Assembly: GCF_900143055.1 (NCBI RefSeq)
Contig: NZ_FRCW01000003.1
Location: forward strand, 124,001 to 188,000
Direction of reading: 5' to 3'
DNA length: 64,000 nucleotides
From: Fibrobacter sp. UWR3
GTDB taxonomy: Bacteria > Fibrobacterota > Fibrobacteria > Fibrobacterales > Fibrobacteraceae
Shown here: positions 7,923-15,752 of the stretch, in pieces
Position numbering within the stretch: the first letter of the stretch is position 1
Layout: each line of letters begins with the position of its first letter
Notes under the pieces: generated by a model
What the model saw: the letters and a program-made list of their open reading frames with translations, nothing else
Databases searched by the model: none
Told to the model about the DNA's origin: nothing
Translations under genes and position numbers: made by a program

Positions 7923-7997
7923 GCCTATAAGATAGCAGAATGTAAGCTTTAGGAACAAAAAAATTTACGTTTTCGTGTTTACCCAAGAAACCAGGGG

Positions 7998-8020
7998 AGT
8001 CATTAGTCATTAGTTATTAG
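7998..8020. repeat. Heptamer array (AGTCATT type)
   Basis: About three tandem copies of (T)AGTCATT/TAGTTATT. It directly precedes the 21-bp array at 8023-8135; the same order is found at 58571-58675. Confidence 0.7.
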
Positions 8021-8022
8021 AG

Positions 8023-8135
8023 TTGCGGGTTTTGGACCGTTTATTGCGGGTTTTGGACCGTTTATTGTGGGTTCAAGACCGTTTATTGCTGGTTTTGGAC
8101 CGTTTATTGCTGGTTCAAGACCGTTTATTGCGGGT
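8023..8135. repeat. 21-bp tandem array, five copies plus a partial
   Basis: Copies start at 8023, 8044, 8065, 8086 and 8107, each TTG-C/T-GGGTT...GACCGTTTA in form; two variants alternate (GGTTTTGGACCG and GGTTCAAGACCG). The last full copy supplies the stop codon of the acetyltransferase gene on the minus strand (8125-8127). A related 20-bp array lies at 58596-58675. Confidence 0.9.
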
Positions 8136-8772
8136 CGCGGGCAAGGCGGGAAAAGCGCACGTGGTCTTCGAATTTCCCGTTAATTCGCTCAAATTCGCGG
8201 GAAAAGCCCTCTTGCGTATAGCCTGCGCGGGTGGCGACGGCCTGGCTTGCCTTGTTGGTTACAGATGCCGAAATTTCTAGCCGGTTGAGGCCGAGCCTGT
8301 TGAACGCAAAATGCGAGAGGATCTTCAGGGCATCGGTCGCAAGCCCCCTGCCGGTAAAGCATTCGCCGAGCCAGTAACTCACGCTCGCGGATAGGTGTGC
8401 CGCCTGAATCCAGCCGAGGATGATGACGCCTGCGAGTTGAAGGTCGCTTGCGTGTTGCTGGCTGCTTGCGGGAACTGAACCGTCCGCGGGCCTTAAACTG
8501 CCCGCGGATTGCGAACTGCCCGCGCCCTTCGCAAAGATACCCCAGCAGGCGCCGTTCGCCATCTGGGCCTGGATTTCCCACGAATCGATGCGGGACTCGA
8601 CATCCTCGACGCAGGTACATTCCGCGGGCCACGGCAAATGGCGGGCAAGAAACTCGCGACTGCCGTCTATGAGGGAAAACAGCGCGGGCGCATCGCCTTC
8701 ATGCAGCAGGCGGAGCGTAACTCGCTCGCCGCGCAGTTCTTCGTCGGGAATTTCGTCCAGGAAGTTTTCCAT
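8125..8772 (-). CDS. GNAT acetyltransferase, RimJ/RimL-like, with low-complexity insert
   Basis: 215 residues from the ATG at 8770-8772. The RimJ/RimL pattern is clear: RGERVTLRLLHEGDAPALF at the N-terminus, YWLGECFTGRGLATDALKILSHFAF (acetyl-CoA motif A) and NRLEISASVTNKASQAVATRAGYTQEGFSRE near the C-terminus. The probable reaction is N-acetylation of a protein N-terminus or small amine. About 30 residues rich in S, A, G and Q (GSSQSAGSLRPADGSVPASS) interrupt the region before strand 4, where relatives have a short loop. The 3' end lies inside the 21-bp array. No strong binding site is visible before the start. The 85-bp hairpin array lies upstream. Confidence 0.85.
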   Translation of the reverse strand: MENFLDEIPDEELRGERVTLRLLHEGDAPALFSLIDGSREFLARHLPWPAECTCVEDVESRIDSWEIQAQMANGACWGIFAKGAGSSQSAGSLRPADGSVPASSQQHASDLQLAGVIILGWIQAAHLSASVSYWLGECFTGRGLATDALKILSHFAFNRLGLNRLEISASVTNKASQAVATRAGYTQEGFSREFERINGKFEDHVRFSRLARDPQ

Positions 8773-8813
8773 GTGGAGCAAAATTAGCAAACGGAATGCA
8801 GGCTAGATGCTTG

Positions 8814-9123
8814 AGCAGACCAAATCACGAAGACGGCGCCGTTTGGTCTGCTGGGAATGCGATTTTTTGATGTAGGACGCCGGCTTTTTGACCAAAGTAG
8901 CAGACCAAATCGAAGTAAAACGGCCTTTTAGTCTGCTGACGGCGCATTTTCCGGGCTACAAGAATGGTGTTTTGAGTTGAATCAGCAGACCAAATCGAAG
9001 TAAAACAGCCTTTTAGTCTGCTGACAGCGCATTTTCCGGGCAACAGGAATGGTGTTTTGAGCTGAATCAGCAGACCAAATCGAAGTAAAACAGCCTTTTA
9101 GTCTGCTGACGGCGCATTTTCCG
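8814..9123. repeat. 85-bp tandem array of hairpins, four units
   Basis: Units begin with AGCAGACCAAA at 8814, 8899, 8984 and 9069, exactly 85 bases apart; the last is partial. Each contains an 11-bp hairpin: in the first unit AGCAGACCAAA (8814-8824) pairs perfectly with 8842-8852, and in the others the 3' arm is TTTAGTCTGCT with one mismatch. The spacer between hairpins is also conserved in units 2-4; the first unit has diverged. No gene overlaps it. On the minus strand it lies between tRNA-Leu and the acetyltransferase gene. Confidence 0.9.
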
Positions 9124-9156
9124 ACCTTCGGCTTCGCAAAGGCAATGCAACAAAAA

Positions 9157-9187
9157 GAAAAACCGCCGGACGAATCCGACGGGTTTT
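9157..9187 (-). terminator. Probable terminator of tRNA-Leu
   Basis: Read on the minus strand, AACC-GTCGGA, TTCG loop, TCCG-CGGTT, then a T-rich tail: an imperfect stem directly after the tRNA 3' end. Confidence 0.6.
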
Positions 9188-9190
9188 CAG

Positions 9191-9274
9191 TGCGGATGAA
9201 AGGACTTGAACCTTCATGCCCTTGCAGGCACTAGAACCTGAATCTAGCGTGTCTACCAGTTCCACCACATCCGC
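9191..9274 (-). tRNA. tRNA-Leu(CAG)
   Basis: An 84-base class II tRNA on the minus strand. The acceptor stem is GCGGATG...CATCCGC with discriminator A. The D-arm contains GGTAGACACG. The anticodon stem CTAGA/TCTAG closes the loop TTCAGGT, giving anticodon CAG. A long variable arm (TGCCTGCAAGGGCA) follows, typical of leucine tRNAs, and then the T-arm with GGTTCAAGTCC. The 3' CCA is not encoded. It reads CUG codons. It stands alone, followed by a terminator-like hairpin and then the 85-bp hairpin array. Confidence 0.95.
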
Positions 9275-9345
9275 GTGGTGCACCAAATTTTGAAAATTTC
9301 GCCCGTTTTGTCAAGGGTTTCTTCATAAAAAAGGGGGCGGCACAA

Positions 9346-10095
9346 TTATTTCCCAGAAGAAATCGACTCGCGAATCCAGTCGAGGTGCTTTTCGCGCCAG
9401 TACGACCAGTCATGTTCGCCCGCGGGGTCGAACCGGAGCATGCAGTCCGCCTGAACCGACCTGCAAAATTCCTCTATCCAGGGAGCAGCCTCCCCCGCCG
9501 GGAAAAGCCTGTCGTTGCCGCCCTGCAAAAAACGCCAGCGTCCGTCGCGCATCCTGGGGCTCGCCCCGGCAACCTCGGGGGCGCCCCCCAGCAACTTGCC
9601 GAAAGAACTCATCAGCAGGCGGTCCTTCACGCGACGCTTGCCCTGCATGGAGTAGTAGAGCACGCCCAGCGCCCCGTCCGAGACACCCACCAGCGAGACC
9701 TCGTCCACAAATCTGCCACGCCTTTGGGCCACGGAATCGAGAGCAGCATCGACAGCCGCCACCATAGCACCCGTCACCCAGTGGGTTTCCCTGCAGGCAG
9801 AAGCGCTCACCACGATTACATCCGGAAAAAGTTTCGCGAAGTCGCCACCCGCGACAAGCCCCTTCTCGCAGTTGCCGCTCGTCATGCCACCATGGAACCA
9901 CACAACGACATCGGACTTTGCCGCATACCTAGGAAAACTCGCCTTGGAAGACTTCGGCTGCGCGGGCCACCACACGCCCGTCGCGCTATTGAAGAACGTC
10001 CTGCGTTCCTGATTGATCGAACGCACGGTCAGTGAATCGGGGTTGCCTGCCCACACAAACGCAACGAACAAAAAAAGGAAGGCAACTACGCGCAT
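9346..10095 (-). CDS. Secreted alpha/beta-hydrolase (esterase-like)
   Basis: 249 residues. A signal peptide with the cleavage region FVAFVWAG-NP sends it across the inner membrane. The alpha/beta-hydrolase marks are an oxyanion-type strand (VVWFHGGMTSG, about residue 65), the nucleophile elbow GVSDGALG (Ser about residue 137) and a late His in GEHDWSYW (about residue 228). It resembles the PHB-depolymerase/feruloyl-esterase (CE1-like) and PHB-like esterase families, so an ester in plant cell-wall material is a likely substrate, but the substrate is inferred. It is followed closely upstream by two membrane protein genes on the same strand and may share their message. Confidence 0.75.
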   Translation of the reverse strand: MRVVAFLFLFVAFVWAGNPDSLTVRSINQERRTFFNSATGVWWPAQPKSSKASFPRYAAKSDVVVWFHGGMTSGNCEKGLVAGGDFAKLFPDVIVVSASACRETHWVTGAMVAAVDAALDSVAQRRGRFVDEVSLVGVSDGALGVLYYSMQGKRRVKDRLLMSSFGKLLGGAPEVAGASPRMRDGRWRFLQGGNDRLFPAGEAAPWIEEFCRSVQADCMLRFDPAGEHDWSYWREKHLDWIRESISSGK

Positions 10096-10107
10096 AGGGC
10101 AAACCGC

Positions 10108-10662
10108 TTATGCGGGATTACCACCCATGTGGCGGACCAGGCGGCGGCGCGGCACCTTCGTCTTGATACCCAGGATTACGAACACGACCATCCCGATAAA
10201 GCTGAACAGGACAATGCCAGCAACGACAAGCAGGTTCCCCACCATGTAGTCGGCGAGTTCCTCCCATTCCAGTCCGCCTTCCGATGTCGAGATGGACTGC
10301 ACCACGAAAAGGTTGTCCTTGACACGCGAAGCCCATATTTCGAGCGGAATGCTCGCCGCATCAACATCGGCAAAGTCATACCATTCCGACAAGATCTCGT
10401 TCATTTCGCCCGTAGCGTAAAGCACGAACGTGACATCCTTGTCGCCGTTTATCTGGAAATACGTCTTGTCCAGGAACGGGATATCCGTACCGCCAAAGAG
10501 GCTCGGGATAGAGGCGTGGCTCAACGTGCCGTAAAAGAGGTGAGGCTCTTCCCGGAAACTGCGCACCACAAGATGCGTACTCGACACGCACCACACTATC
10601 ACCAGCAGAAACAGCAGTGCCGCATTAAAGTAGACGTATTTGCGCGTGTGGAAAAATGCCAT
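10108..10662 (-). CDS. Membrane protein, unknown function (two segments)
   Basis: 184 residues. A hydrophobic segment at about residues 13-32 (FNAALLFLLVIVWCVSSTHLVV) and another at about 143-168 (LLVVAGIVLFSFIGMVVFVILG) flank an extracytoplasmic domain of ~110 residues; the tail is basic (KTKVPRRRLVRHMGG). I recognise no family. The gene starts six bases after the stop of the similarly built protein at 10669-11457, so the two probably form a complex. Confidence 0.75.
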   Translation of the reverse strand: MAFFHTRKYVYFNAALLFLLVIVWCVSSTHLVVRSFREEPHLFYGTLSHASIPSLFGGTDIPFLDKTYFQINGDKDVTFVLYATGEMNEILSEWYDFADVDAASIPLEIWASRVKDNLFVVQSISTSEGGLEWEELADYMVGNLLVVAGIVLFSFIGMVVFVILGIKTKVPRRRLVRHMGGNPA

Positions 10663-10668
10663 AACAAA

Positions 10669-11457
10669 CTAGTTTTTTGACCTGAATATAAAAAAGAAAG
10701 TCGAGAGCAACAGGATGAGCGTGAGGAAATAGAACACCAGCGGGATCTTCGCCTTCAGGGTTATCTCGTTCATGCTTTCTTGCTGGAAGTACTGTATGAG
10801 GTCTTCACCCGCGAGGACGGTCTCGTGATTGTCAAGGCGGTTCCACGCAAGCGCATGTTCCACGTTCTCGTCCAGGAGGGCCTTCACGCGCAGCGCGAGC
10901 GAATCGGGAACGTCGAGCCCCTGCGGGAGCGTGACCGGGAACCCGAAACGCGCAGAGTCAAGCGTAACGAGCAGCGGGTACGAAACGTTATCCGGCAAGA
11001 AAGCCACGTCGGCATACACCTTGTCGTATGTTCCGAACCACGCTTGACGGACAGACAGATAACGGCGGACGCCGGCCACCTTCGAAAGCACGCGGCGTTC
11101 AAACTCGTGAACGGAATAAGGCGGAGGGGCAACGACTCCCCGCGACGAGAATTCGTCCATCTCGCGGGCAAACGAGACTGCCAGTTCACGCAGCGACATG
11201 GACTGCGAAAGCACCTTCATGGAATCGCCCGCGTACCCGCAACGGACTGCACTCATGGACCGCATGAGTTCCATGTCCATCAGCTGGTAATCGGAAAGCG
11301 ACTTGATATAGCGCGAGTAGACGATGACGCCCGGTTTCTGCGAAAAGTAGAACAGCGCGGTAAGCCCGAGCGTTATGAGGATAATCAGCCAAACCCACGG
11401 AGTCTTGAGCTTCGCGTTGAAGGTATCGGCAATCGTCCTGTTTTTTGTATCTTCCAC
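10669..11457 (-). CDS. Membrane protein, unknown function, partner of 10108-10662
   Basis: 262 residues. One N-terminal transmembrane helix (about residues 19-36, WVWLIILITLGLTALFYF), a periplasmic domain of ~190 residues, and one C-terminal helix (PLVFYFLTLILLLSTFFFIF). The start is GTG at 11455-11457 with AAAGG some 13 bases upstream; no earlier ATG exists. It has the same helix-domain-helix layout as its downstream partner. It diverges from the lipoprotein gene at 11492 with only 34 bases between the start codons, so the promoters overlap the neighbouring gene. Confidence 0.75.
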   Translation of the reverse strand: MEDTKNRTIADTFNAKLKTPWVWLIILITLGLTALFYFSQKPGVIVYSRYIKSLSDYQLMDMELMRSMSAVRCGYAGDSMKVLSQSMSLRELAVSFAREMDEFSSRGVVAPPPYSVHEFERRVLSKVAGVRRYLSVRQAWFGTYDKVYADVAFLPDNVSYPLLVTLDSARFGFPVTLPQGLDVPDSLALRVKALLDENVEHALAWNRLDNHETVLAGEDLIQYFQQESMNEITLKAKIPLVFYFLTLILLLSTFFFIFRSKN

Positions 11458-11491
11458 AACTAGAAATTACCTTTTTTCTACTTTGGTGGAC

Positions 11492-12880
11492 ATGCGCGGG
11501 AAGATTTTTTCGACATTTTTGGCCTTTTTGCCGCTTTTGGGCGTATGTGGCGTGCTTTATGGTTGCACCATTGAGCATGCCGAAGAGCAAGTCCTCGAAA
11601 AGCACGTGAACGGCACGAAGAAAACCTCCGTGTGGGTATACCCCGACGGCGAAATCCTCAAGCGCAACGAGTGGTACGACAACGGCATCAAGGAATTCGA
11701 AATCCAGTACAAGGACAGCGTACCGCACGGGAAAATCAAGCGCTGGACCGTACTCGGCGACGTGGCGCTCGACGGCGAATACAAGAACGGCAAGCGCGAA
11801 GGGACGTGGACAAGCTACTTCGTAGAACGGCTGAACTCACGCCGCAAGGAAGCCGTGCGACACTACAAGGACGACCACCCCGTAGGCGACTGGGAAGGCT
11901 GGCACTTCAACGGCAATAAGGCCTTCGAGGAACACTACGACGAGAACGGGGACACCGTCGGTGTATTGAAAAAATGGCACGATAACGGAGTCCTTGCGGA
12001 AGAAAACAACTGTCACGAAGAGCATGGATACATTAAGCGCTACGGAAGGAATTGCAAGATTCTAGAATACTTCAGTTGCGAAAATGGCCTACTGGTCGGC
12101 GAATGGAAGAAATACTACGAATCGTACGGACCCGCCGATTCCGCAGCAGGGAACTGCGAGCAGGCACAAATCAAGGAAGAAGGGCTTGCGGACAACGACA
12201 TCCTCTTTGCCCCACATACCACATACAGGGCAGATGGTTCACTTCTTAAGAAAATTACGTCCGACCCGTTCAAGGGGCGCGAAAAGATACAATGGTTCGA
12301 CGAGCAAAACAATGTTGTGCGCGAAAGCATCTTCATTACCGAAGAAACAGATGGGCCTGTAGAAAGCTCAGGCATCGCCTACGGAACATGTGACACCTCA
12401 TCTACACTTTTCTGTGCAGAAACTTCGTTTGTCCGTTCGGCAAACCCGAGCGGGACACTAGACAGCAGTACATTAAGTTTTAAGGACGCATACCAGCTAA
12501 GCATCGGTAAGTACCCAGCTTCGCTACGCTACATCAAGGTCGGGCACGTTCTTTTGTACGAAGAATTCTGGGCGTACGACGATCCTCCGACAAGTTACGG
12601 AGACCCGGCTCTCCTTGTAAGCCGCAGTTTCTACCCGGACAGCATGGGCGGCAGAATGGCGAGCGAGGGCTTTTGGCAGAGAAACCTAGACGGCTCCAAA
12701 CGCCACGGCATCTGGCGCAACTGGTACCCGAACGGAATCTTGAAAGACAGCCTCAACTACGTAAACGGGGAACGCGTCGGCGAGCAGTTCGGTTACGACA
12801 GCACCGGCAAGCTCACGATACATAAAACAGAGGCCGGCAAGAACCGGCCCGTAATTATGCATTTACCTGTTAAGCAATAA
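11492..12880 (+). CDS. MORN-like repeat lipoprotein
   Basis: 462 residues. A signal peptide ends in the lipobox VLYGC (about residue 24). The body carries MORN/YwqK-like repeats of about 20-25 residues: VWVYPDGEILKRNEWYDNG, GEYKNGKREGTWTSYF, WHFNGNKAFEEHYDENG, WHDNGVLAEENNC, and again near the C-terminus WRNWYPNGILKDSLNYVNG. Such proteins form extended beta sheets; the role here is unknown, probably a surface or periplasmic binding scaffold. The start is the ATG after GTGGAC; the frame extends upstream but the lipoprotein signal fixes the start. It is convergent with the next gene, two bases between stop codons. Confidence 0.85.
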   Translation: MRGKIFSTFLAFLPLLGVCGVLYGCTIEHAEEQVLEKHVNGTKKTSVWVYPDGEILKRNEWYDNGIKEFEIQYKDSVPHGKIKRWTVLGDVALDGEYKNGKREGTWTSYFVERLNSRRKEAVRHYKDDHPVGDWEGWHFNGNKAFEEHYDENGDTVGVLKKWHDNGVLAEENNCHEEHGYIKRYGRNCKILEYFSCENGLLVGEWKKYYESYGPADSAAGNCEQAQIKEEGLADNDILFAPHTTYRADGSLLKKITSDPFKGREKIQWFDEQNNVVRESIFITEETDGPVESSGIAYGTCDTSSTLFCAETSFVRSANPSGTLDSSTLSFKDAYQLSIGKYPASLRYIKVGHVLLYEEFWAYDDPPTSYGDPALLVSRSFYPDSMGGRMASEGFWQRNLDGSKRHGIWRNWYPNGILKDSLNYVNGERVGEQFGYDSTGKLTIHKTEAGKNRPVIMHLPVKQ

Positions 12881-12882
12881 AC

Positions 12883-14826
12883 TTACTTGTACATGTAGCT
12901 CACGCCATTGGGGAACTTGAGTTCCTGCATGCCGGCAGTATTTACCTGTGTAACCGACTGCACGGAACCACCGTAGATAATCGCGTTGCCCTGGTAGGTC
13001 GGCTTGAATGCAGCGTTGTTTGAGCCGTAGTAACTGCTGTTGTTGTAGGTGACGGTCGCGCACTTGGGAAGGTCGGTCGAGTAGTTGCCGAACGCGAGGA
13101 GAACGCCGCCGGTAATCTCGAAGCCGGCATCCGTATCGATAAGGCCGCCCGCCATGTTGGAAGAGCATCCACCGCTACCACCGCCCATGCCGCCACCCAT
13201 GCCTCCGCCGCCCCAACCTCCAAAGTTGAAGCCGCCCTGGTTCTCGTAGCTCTGGCCAGTGATTTCGAGAATCAGCACGCCGCCGGTCATCTTTCCGGAA
13301 CCGTTCGCGTCGAACACGTCGATCATGTCGCCCTTCGCGCTGATGTAGTGGTAGCCGCCGCTAACGACAATATGGCCACCGCTCTCGCTGAACGCAGCGT
13401 ACTGGCCCACGTTTTCCTTCGGGCCACCGGCGCCGTTCCAGCCGTCGTTTGTAGCAAATGTCGAAGTGATTCCGCCTTCCGCAAAAATCCTGTAGGCTTC
13501 CAGGCCTTCGCTAGCGGTAACCACGTTGATTGTAGAGCCCTTCAGGTACAGGGCAGAATCGGCGTGAATGCCGTCATCCTTCGAACTGACCGTCACGTTG
13601 CCCGCATTCATGTAGACACGCCATTTTGTATGCATTGCATCGTCATCGGCGGTCACATTGATATCGCCCCCGTTCACATAGATGAACTTCGTGGCGACCA
13701 TTCCCTTGCCGGTAGAAGTCACCTTGATGGTGGAGGCTTCGGCAGAATCGTTCACAAGAATGTAGTTTGCCGCCTGGATGCCGTCGTCACCCGCCTTGAT
13801 GGTGATGTTTCCGCCGGAGATTTCCACGATGCCCTTGCCGGCAACCGTATCCTTGCAGGCGCCACCCGCCTCTTCGCATTCGTCGCTTTCGAGTCCGTCG
13901 CCCTTCTTGGCGGTCACGTTCAAGACACCGCCCGAAATCTGGAGACTTCCCTTGCCCTTGATGGCGTTTTCTTCAGCCTCGACAGTGATGTTGCCGTTCT
14001 TGATTTTGAGGTCATTGCTGCACTGGATGCCGTTCTTGAACTTGCCCTTGACGGTCAGGGTGCCTGCGCCCTTGATGTTCAAGTCGTCGCGGGAATAGAT
14101 TGCAGCCTTCGAAGTATCCTGCGCGCCGTTGACCTTCGTGAACAAGTGATTCCCGTTGCCGTCTTCGACCACGTTGGTGGTCCCCTTCACCAGGTGAATC
14201 ACCGTCTTGTCGGCATTCTTCACGAGGATGGGGGAATTGGAACTCTTGGTGGTCGCGTTATGGAGATAGATGCCGGTATTGCCCTCGTTCTCGGCGCCCG
14301 GAGTGTTTACGACCACCTGAAAATCGGAAGATTCTCCTGTTACATAGTAGGCGCCCGGGCAAGTAATGGTTGCAACTTTGTCTGCAACTTCGACACAGCC
14401 GTTGTTGTTTTCAACCGTGGCCGATGTGCCCGCAAGCTTCAGGAGAATCTGCGAGCCATCCAACGTCCTTGAATCCTCGTTGTCGTTCTCGTCGTCGCCG
14501 CTCTCGTTGCCGGGATTGTTGCCACCGGGAATCACGACGCTCGAGCTAGAGACAACCGGGCCGGGCCATACGAAGCTTGAACTGGAGATGCCAAAGCCGG
14601 GGCCAGCAATACTCGAACTGGAAAGTTCAACGCCGGGCATGAAGAAACTGGAACTGGAAAGTTCTACGCCGGGGAAACCTGCCCCCAGGAAATCGCTGCT
14701 AGAAGAAATTTCCACAGGGTTCAAGGCCCCACTATCGACATTCGGATTCGTGCCCGCATCTTCGGAACAGGCTACAAGACCCAACGAGACTCCAATGGCG
14801 GGAAACGCCAAAAGCCCTAATTTCAT
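12883..14826 (-). CDS. Lipoprotein with serine linkers and Cthe_2159-like beta-helix domain
   Basis: 647 residues. The lipobox is VACS (about residue 20). Residues ~38-105 carry five SSSS blocks separated by PG-rich spacers, a flexible stalk. The main part has repeated strands of the form G-x-L-x-V-x-A-K-x-x-D-G-I-x-S/A-D (KKGDGLESDE, AGDDGIQAAN, ADDDAMHTKW, SKDDGIHADS), as in the calcium-dependent, pectin-binding right-handed beta-helix protein Cthe_2159 (DUF4353 carbohydrate-binding family). A glycine-rich loop (GGWGGGGMGGG) precedes the C-terminus. It probably binds acidic polysaccharide at the cell surface. The ATG follows a strong AAAAGGAG site. An inverted repeat (14891-14916) lies in its leader region. 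Confidence 0.88.
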   Translation of the reverse strand: MKLGLLAFPAIGVSLGLVACSEDAGTNPNVDSGALNPVEISSSSDFLGAGFPGVELSSSSFFMPGVELSSSSIAGPGFGISSSSFVWPGPVVSSSSVVIPGGNNPGNESGDDENDNEDSRTLDGSQILLKLAGTSATVENNNGCVEVADKVATITCPGAYYVTGESSDFQVVVNTPGAENEGNTGIYLHNATTKSSNSPILVKNADKTVIHLVKGTTNVVEDGNGNHLFTKVNGAQDTSKAAIYSRDDLNIKGAGTLTVKGKFKNGIQCSNDLKIKNGNITVEAEENAIKGKGSLQISGGVLNVTAKKGDGLESDECEEAGGACKDTVAGKGIVEISGGNITIKAGDDGIQAANYILVNDSAEASTIKVTSTGKGMVATKFIYVNGGDINVTADDDAMHTKWRVYMNAGNVTVSSKDDGIHADSALYLKGSTINVVTASEGLEAYRIFAEGGITSTFATNDGWNGAGGPKENVGQYAAFSESGGHIVVSGGYHYISAKGDMIDVFDANGSGKMTGGVLILEITGQSYENQGGFNFGGWGGGGMGGGMGGGSGGCSSNMAGGLIDTDAGFEITGGVLLAFGNYSTDLPKCATVTYNNSSYYGSNNAAFKPTYQGNAIIYGGSVQSVTQVNTAGMQELKFPNGVSYMYK

Positions 14827-14890
14827 ATCTGACTCCTTTTTTACTTAATATAGATTGACCCCTCCAAACACGCCACTGCGGCCTATAACA

Positions 14891-14916
14891 TTTTGTTGAA
14901 GTCGAGAACAACAAAA
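14891..14916. promoter_or_regulatory. Inverted repeat upstream of the Cthe_2159-like gene
   Basis: TTTTGTTG (14891-14898) and CAACAAAA (14909-14916) form a perfect 8-bp pair with 10 bases between. It lies 65 bases before the gene start on the minus strand and could be an operator. Confidence 0.35.
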
Positions 14917-15064
14917 CCCGAAAAATCGGGAGTTTAAGTTCCGCGCGTTACGCATTATCCCGAAAAAATTTTCAAGCGCCCGTTTACGTAAAAAACATTT
15001 TGCAAGCGAAAGAAGAATCCGAGAAAAAAATTAGATTTGAAAAAAAGGAAAGGACAAATTAAAT

Positions 15065-15641
15065 ATGCGGCGCAAGGATAGAGAAGTTTTAGGCGACGAG
15101 AATATCGCAAAGATTATCGAGCAGTGTACGACATGCCACATTGCGATGGAGGACGATGCGAATGCGGGCGTGCCCTACGTGATTCCGATGTCGTTCGGGT
15201 ATAGCCTGAAGGATGACGTTCTGGAACTGTACTTCCACTGCGCGCATGTCGGCAAGAAACTCGGCTGCATCCGCAAGAATCCGAATGTCGCATTCAGCAT
15301 GTGCGTCGAGAACCGCATCGAGATTCACGAGGACGTTTATTGCAAGAGCGGGCGCTTTTACGCGAGCGTTGTCGGGCAGGGCAAGGCTGAAATCGTCGAG
15401 GATAGCGCCGAGAAATGCCACGGGCTCTCGCTCCTGATGGAACGGCAAGCTGCAGGCACCGCGCACGGTTCAAGTTCCGCGCAGTCCGCAAAAACCGGCG
15501 CAGTCTACGCACGCGGCCCCGCACAAGTTTGAATTCACACCCGCGCAGGCCGCCGCCGTGACCGTCCTCAAGATAACGAGCACGAACTTTACCGGGAAGT
15601 CAAAGCCAGGCGTTACGGGCACGGCGCCTGAGCGCCCGTAG
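15065..15641 (+). pseudogene. NimA-like pyridoxamine-phosphate-oxidase-fold gene with apparent frameshift
   Basis: The open frame 15065-15532 encodes 155 residues: MRRKDREV, CTTCHIAM, PYVIPMSFGY, LYFHCAHVGKKL, NPNVAFSMCVE and SVVGQGKAEIVED, as in flavin-binding NimA/PPOX-fold proteins. After MERQA the frame turns into low-complexity AGTAHGSSSAQSAKTG and stops. The expected family ending, KFEFTPAQAAAVTVLKITSTNFTGK, is encoded in the next frame from about 15528 to the TAG at 15639-15641. So the gene carries either a frameshift in a repeat-like insert of about 75 bases, or a sequencing error there. If intact it would reduce or bind small molecules with flavin. Confidence 0.75.
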
Positions 15642-15663
15642 AGGGGGTAGCGGATGCCACAAG

Positions 15664-15690
15664 GAGATCCCCGCCTTCGCGGGGATGACA
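15664..15690. repeat. REP-like palindrome (TCCCCGC..GCGGGGA)
   Basis: GATCCCCGCCTTCGCGGGGATGACA. Other members in this window lie at 16856, 19909, 31425, 47534 and 48581. It sits between the NimA-like gene and pheS. Confidence 0.8.
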
Positions 15691-15752
15691 TGGGGCAGAA
15701 GCGAGGGGGAGACCTCCCCCTTTGACTAAAAATTTCTACATTTGTAGCCACT

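Noticed and set aside
8814-9123. CRISPR-like array
   Set aside because: The spacers repeat along with the hairpins (full 85-bp units), there are only four units, and no cas genes are present.
8814-9123. Integron attC array
   Set aside because: The core sites GTTRRRY/RYYYAAC are not seen, and no integrase or cassettes are present.
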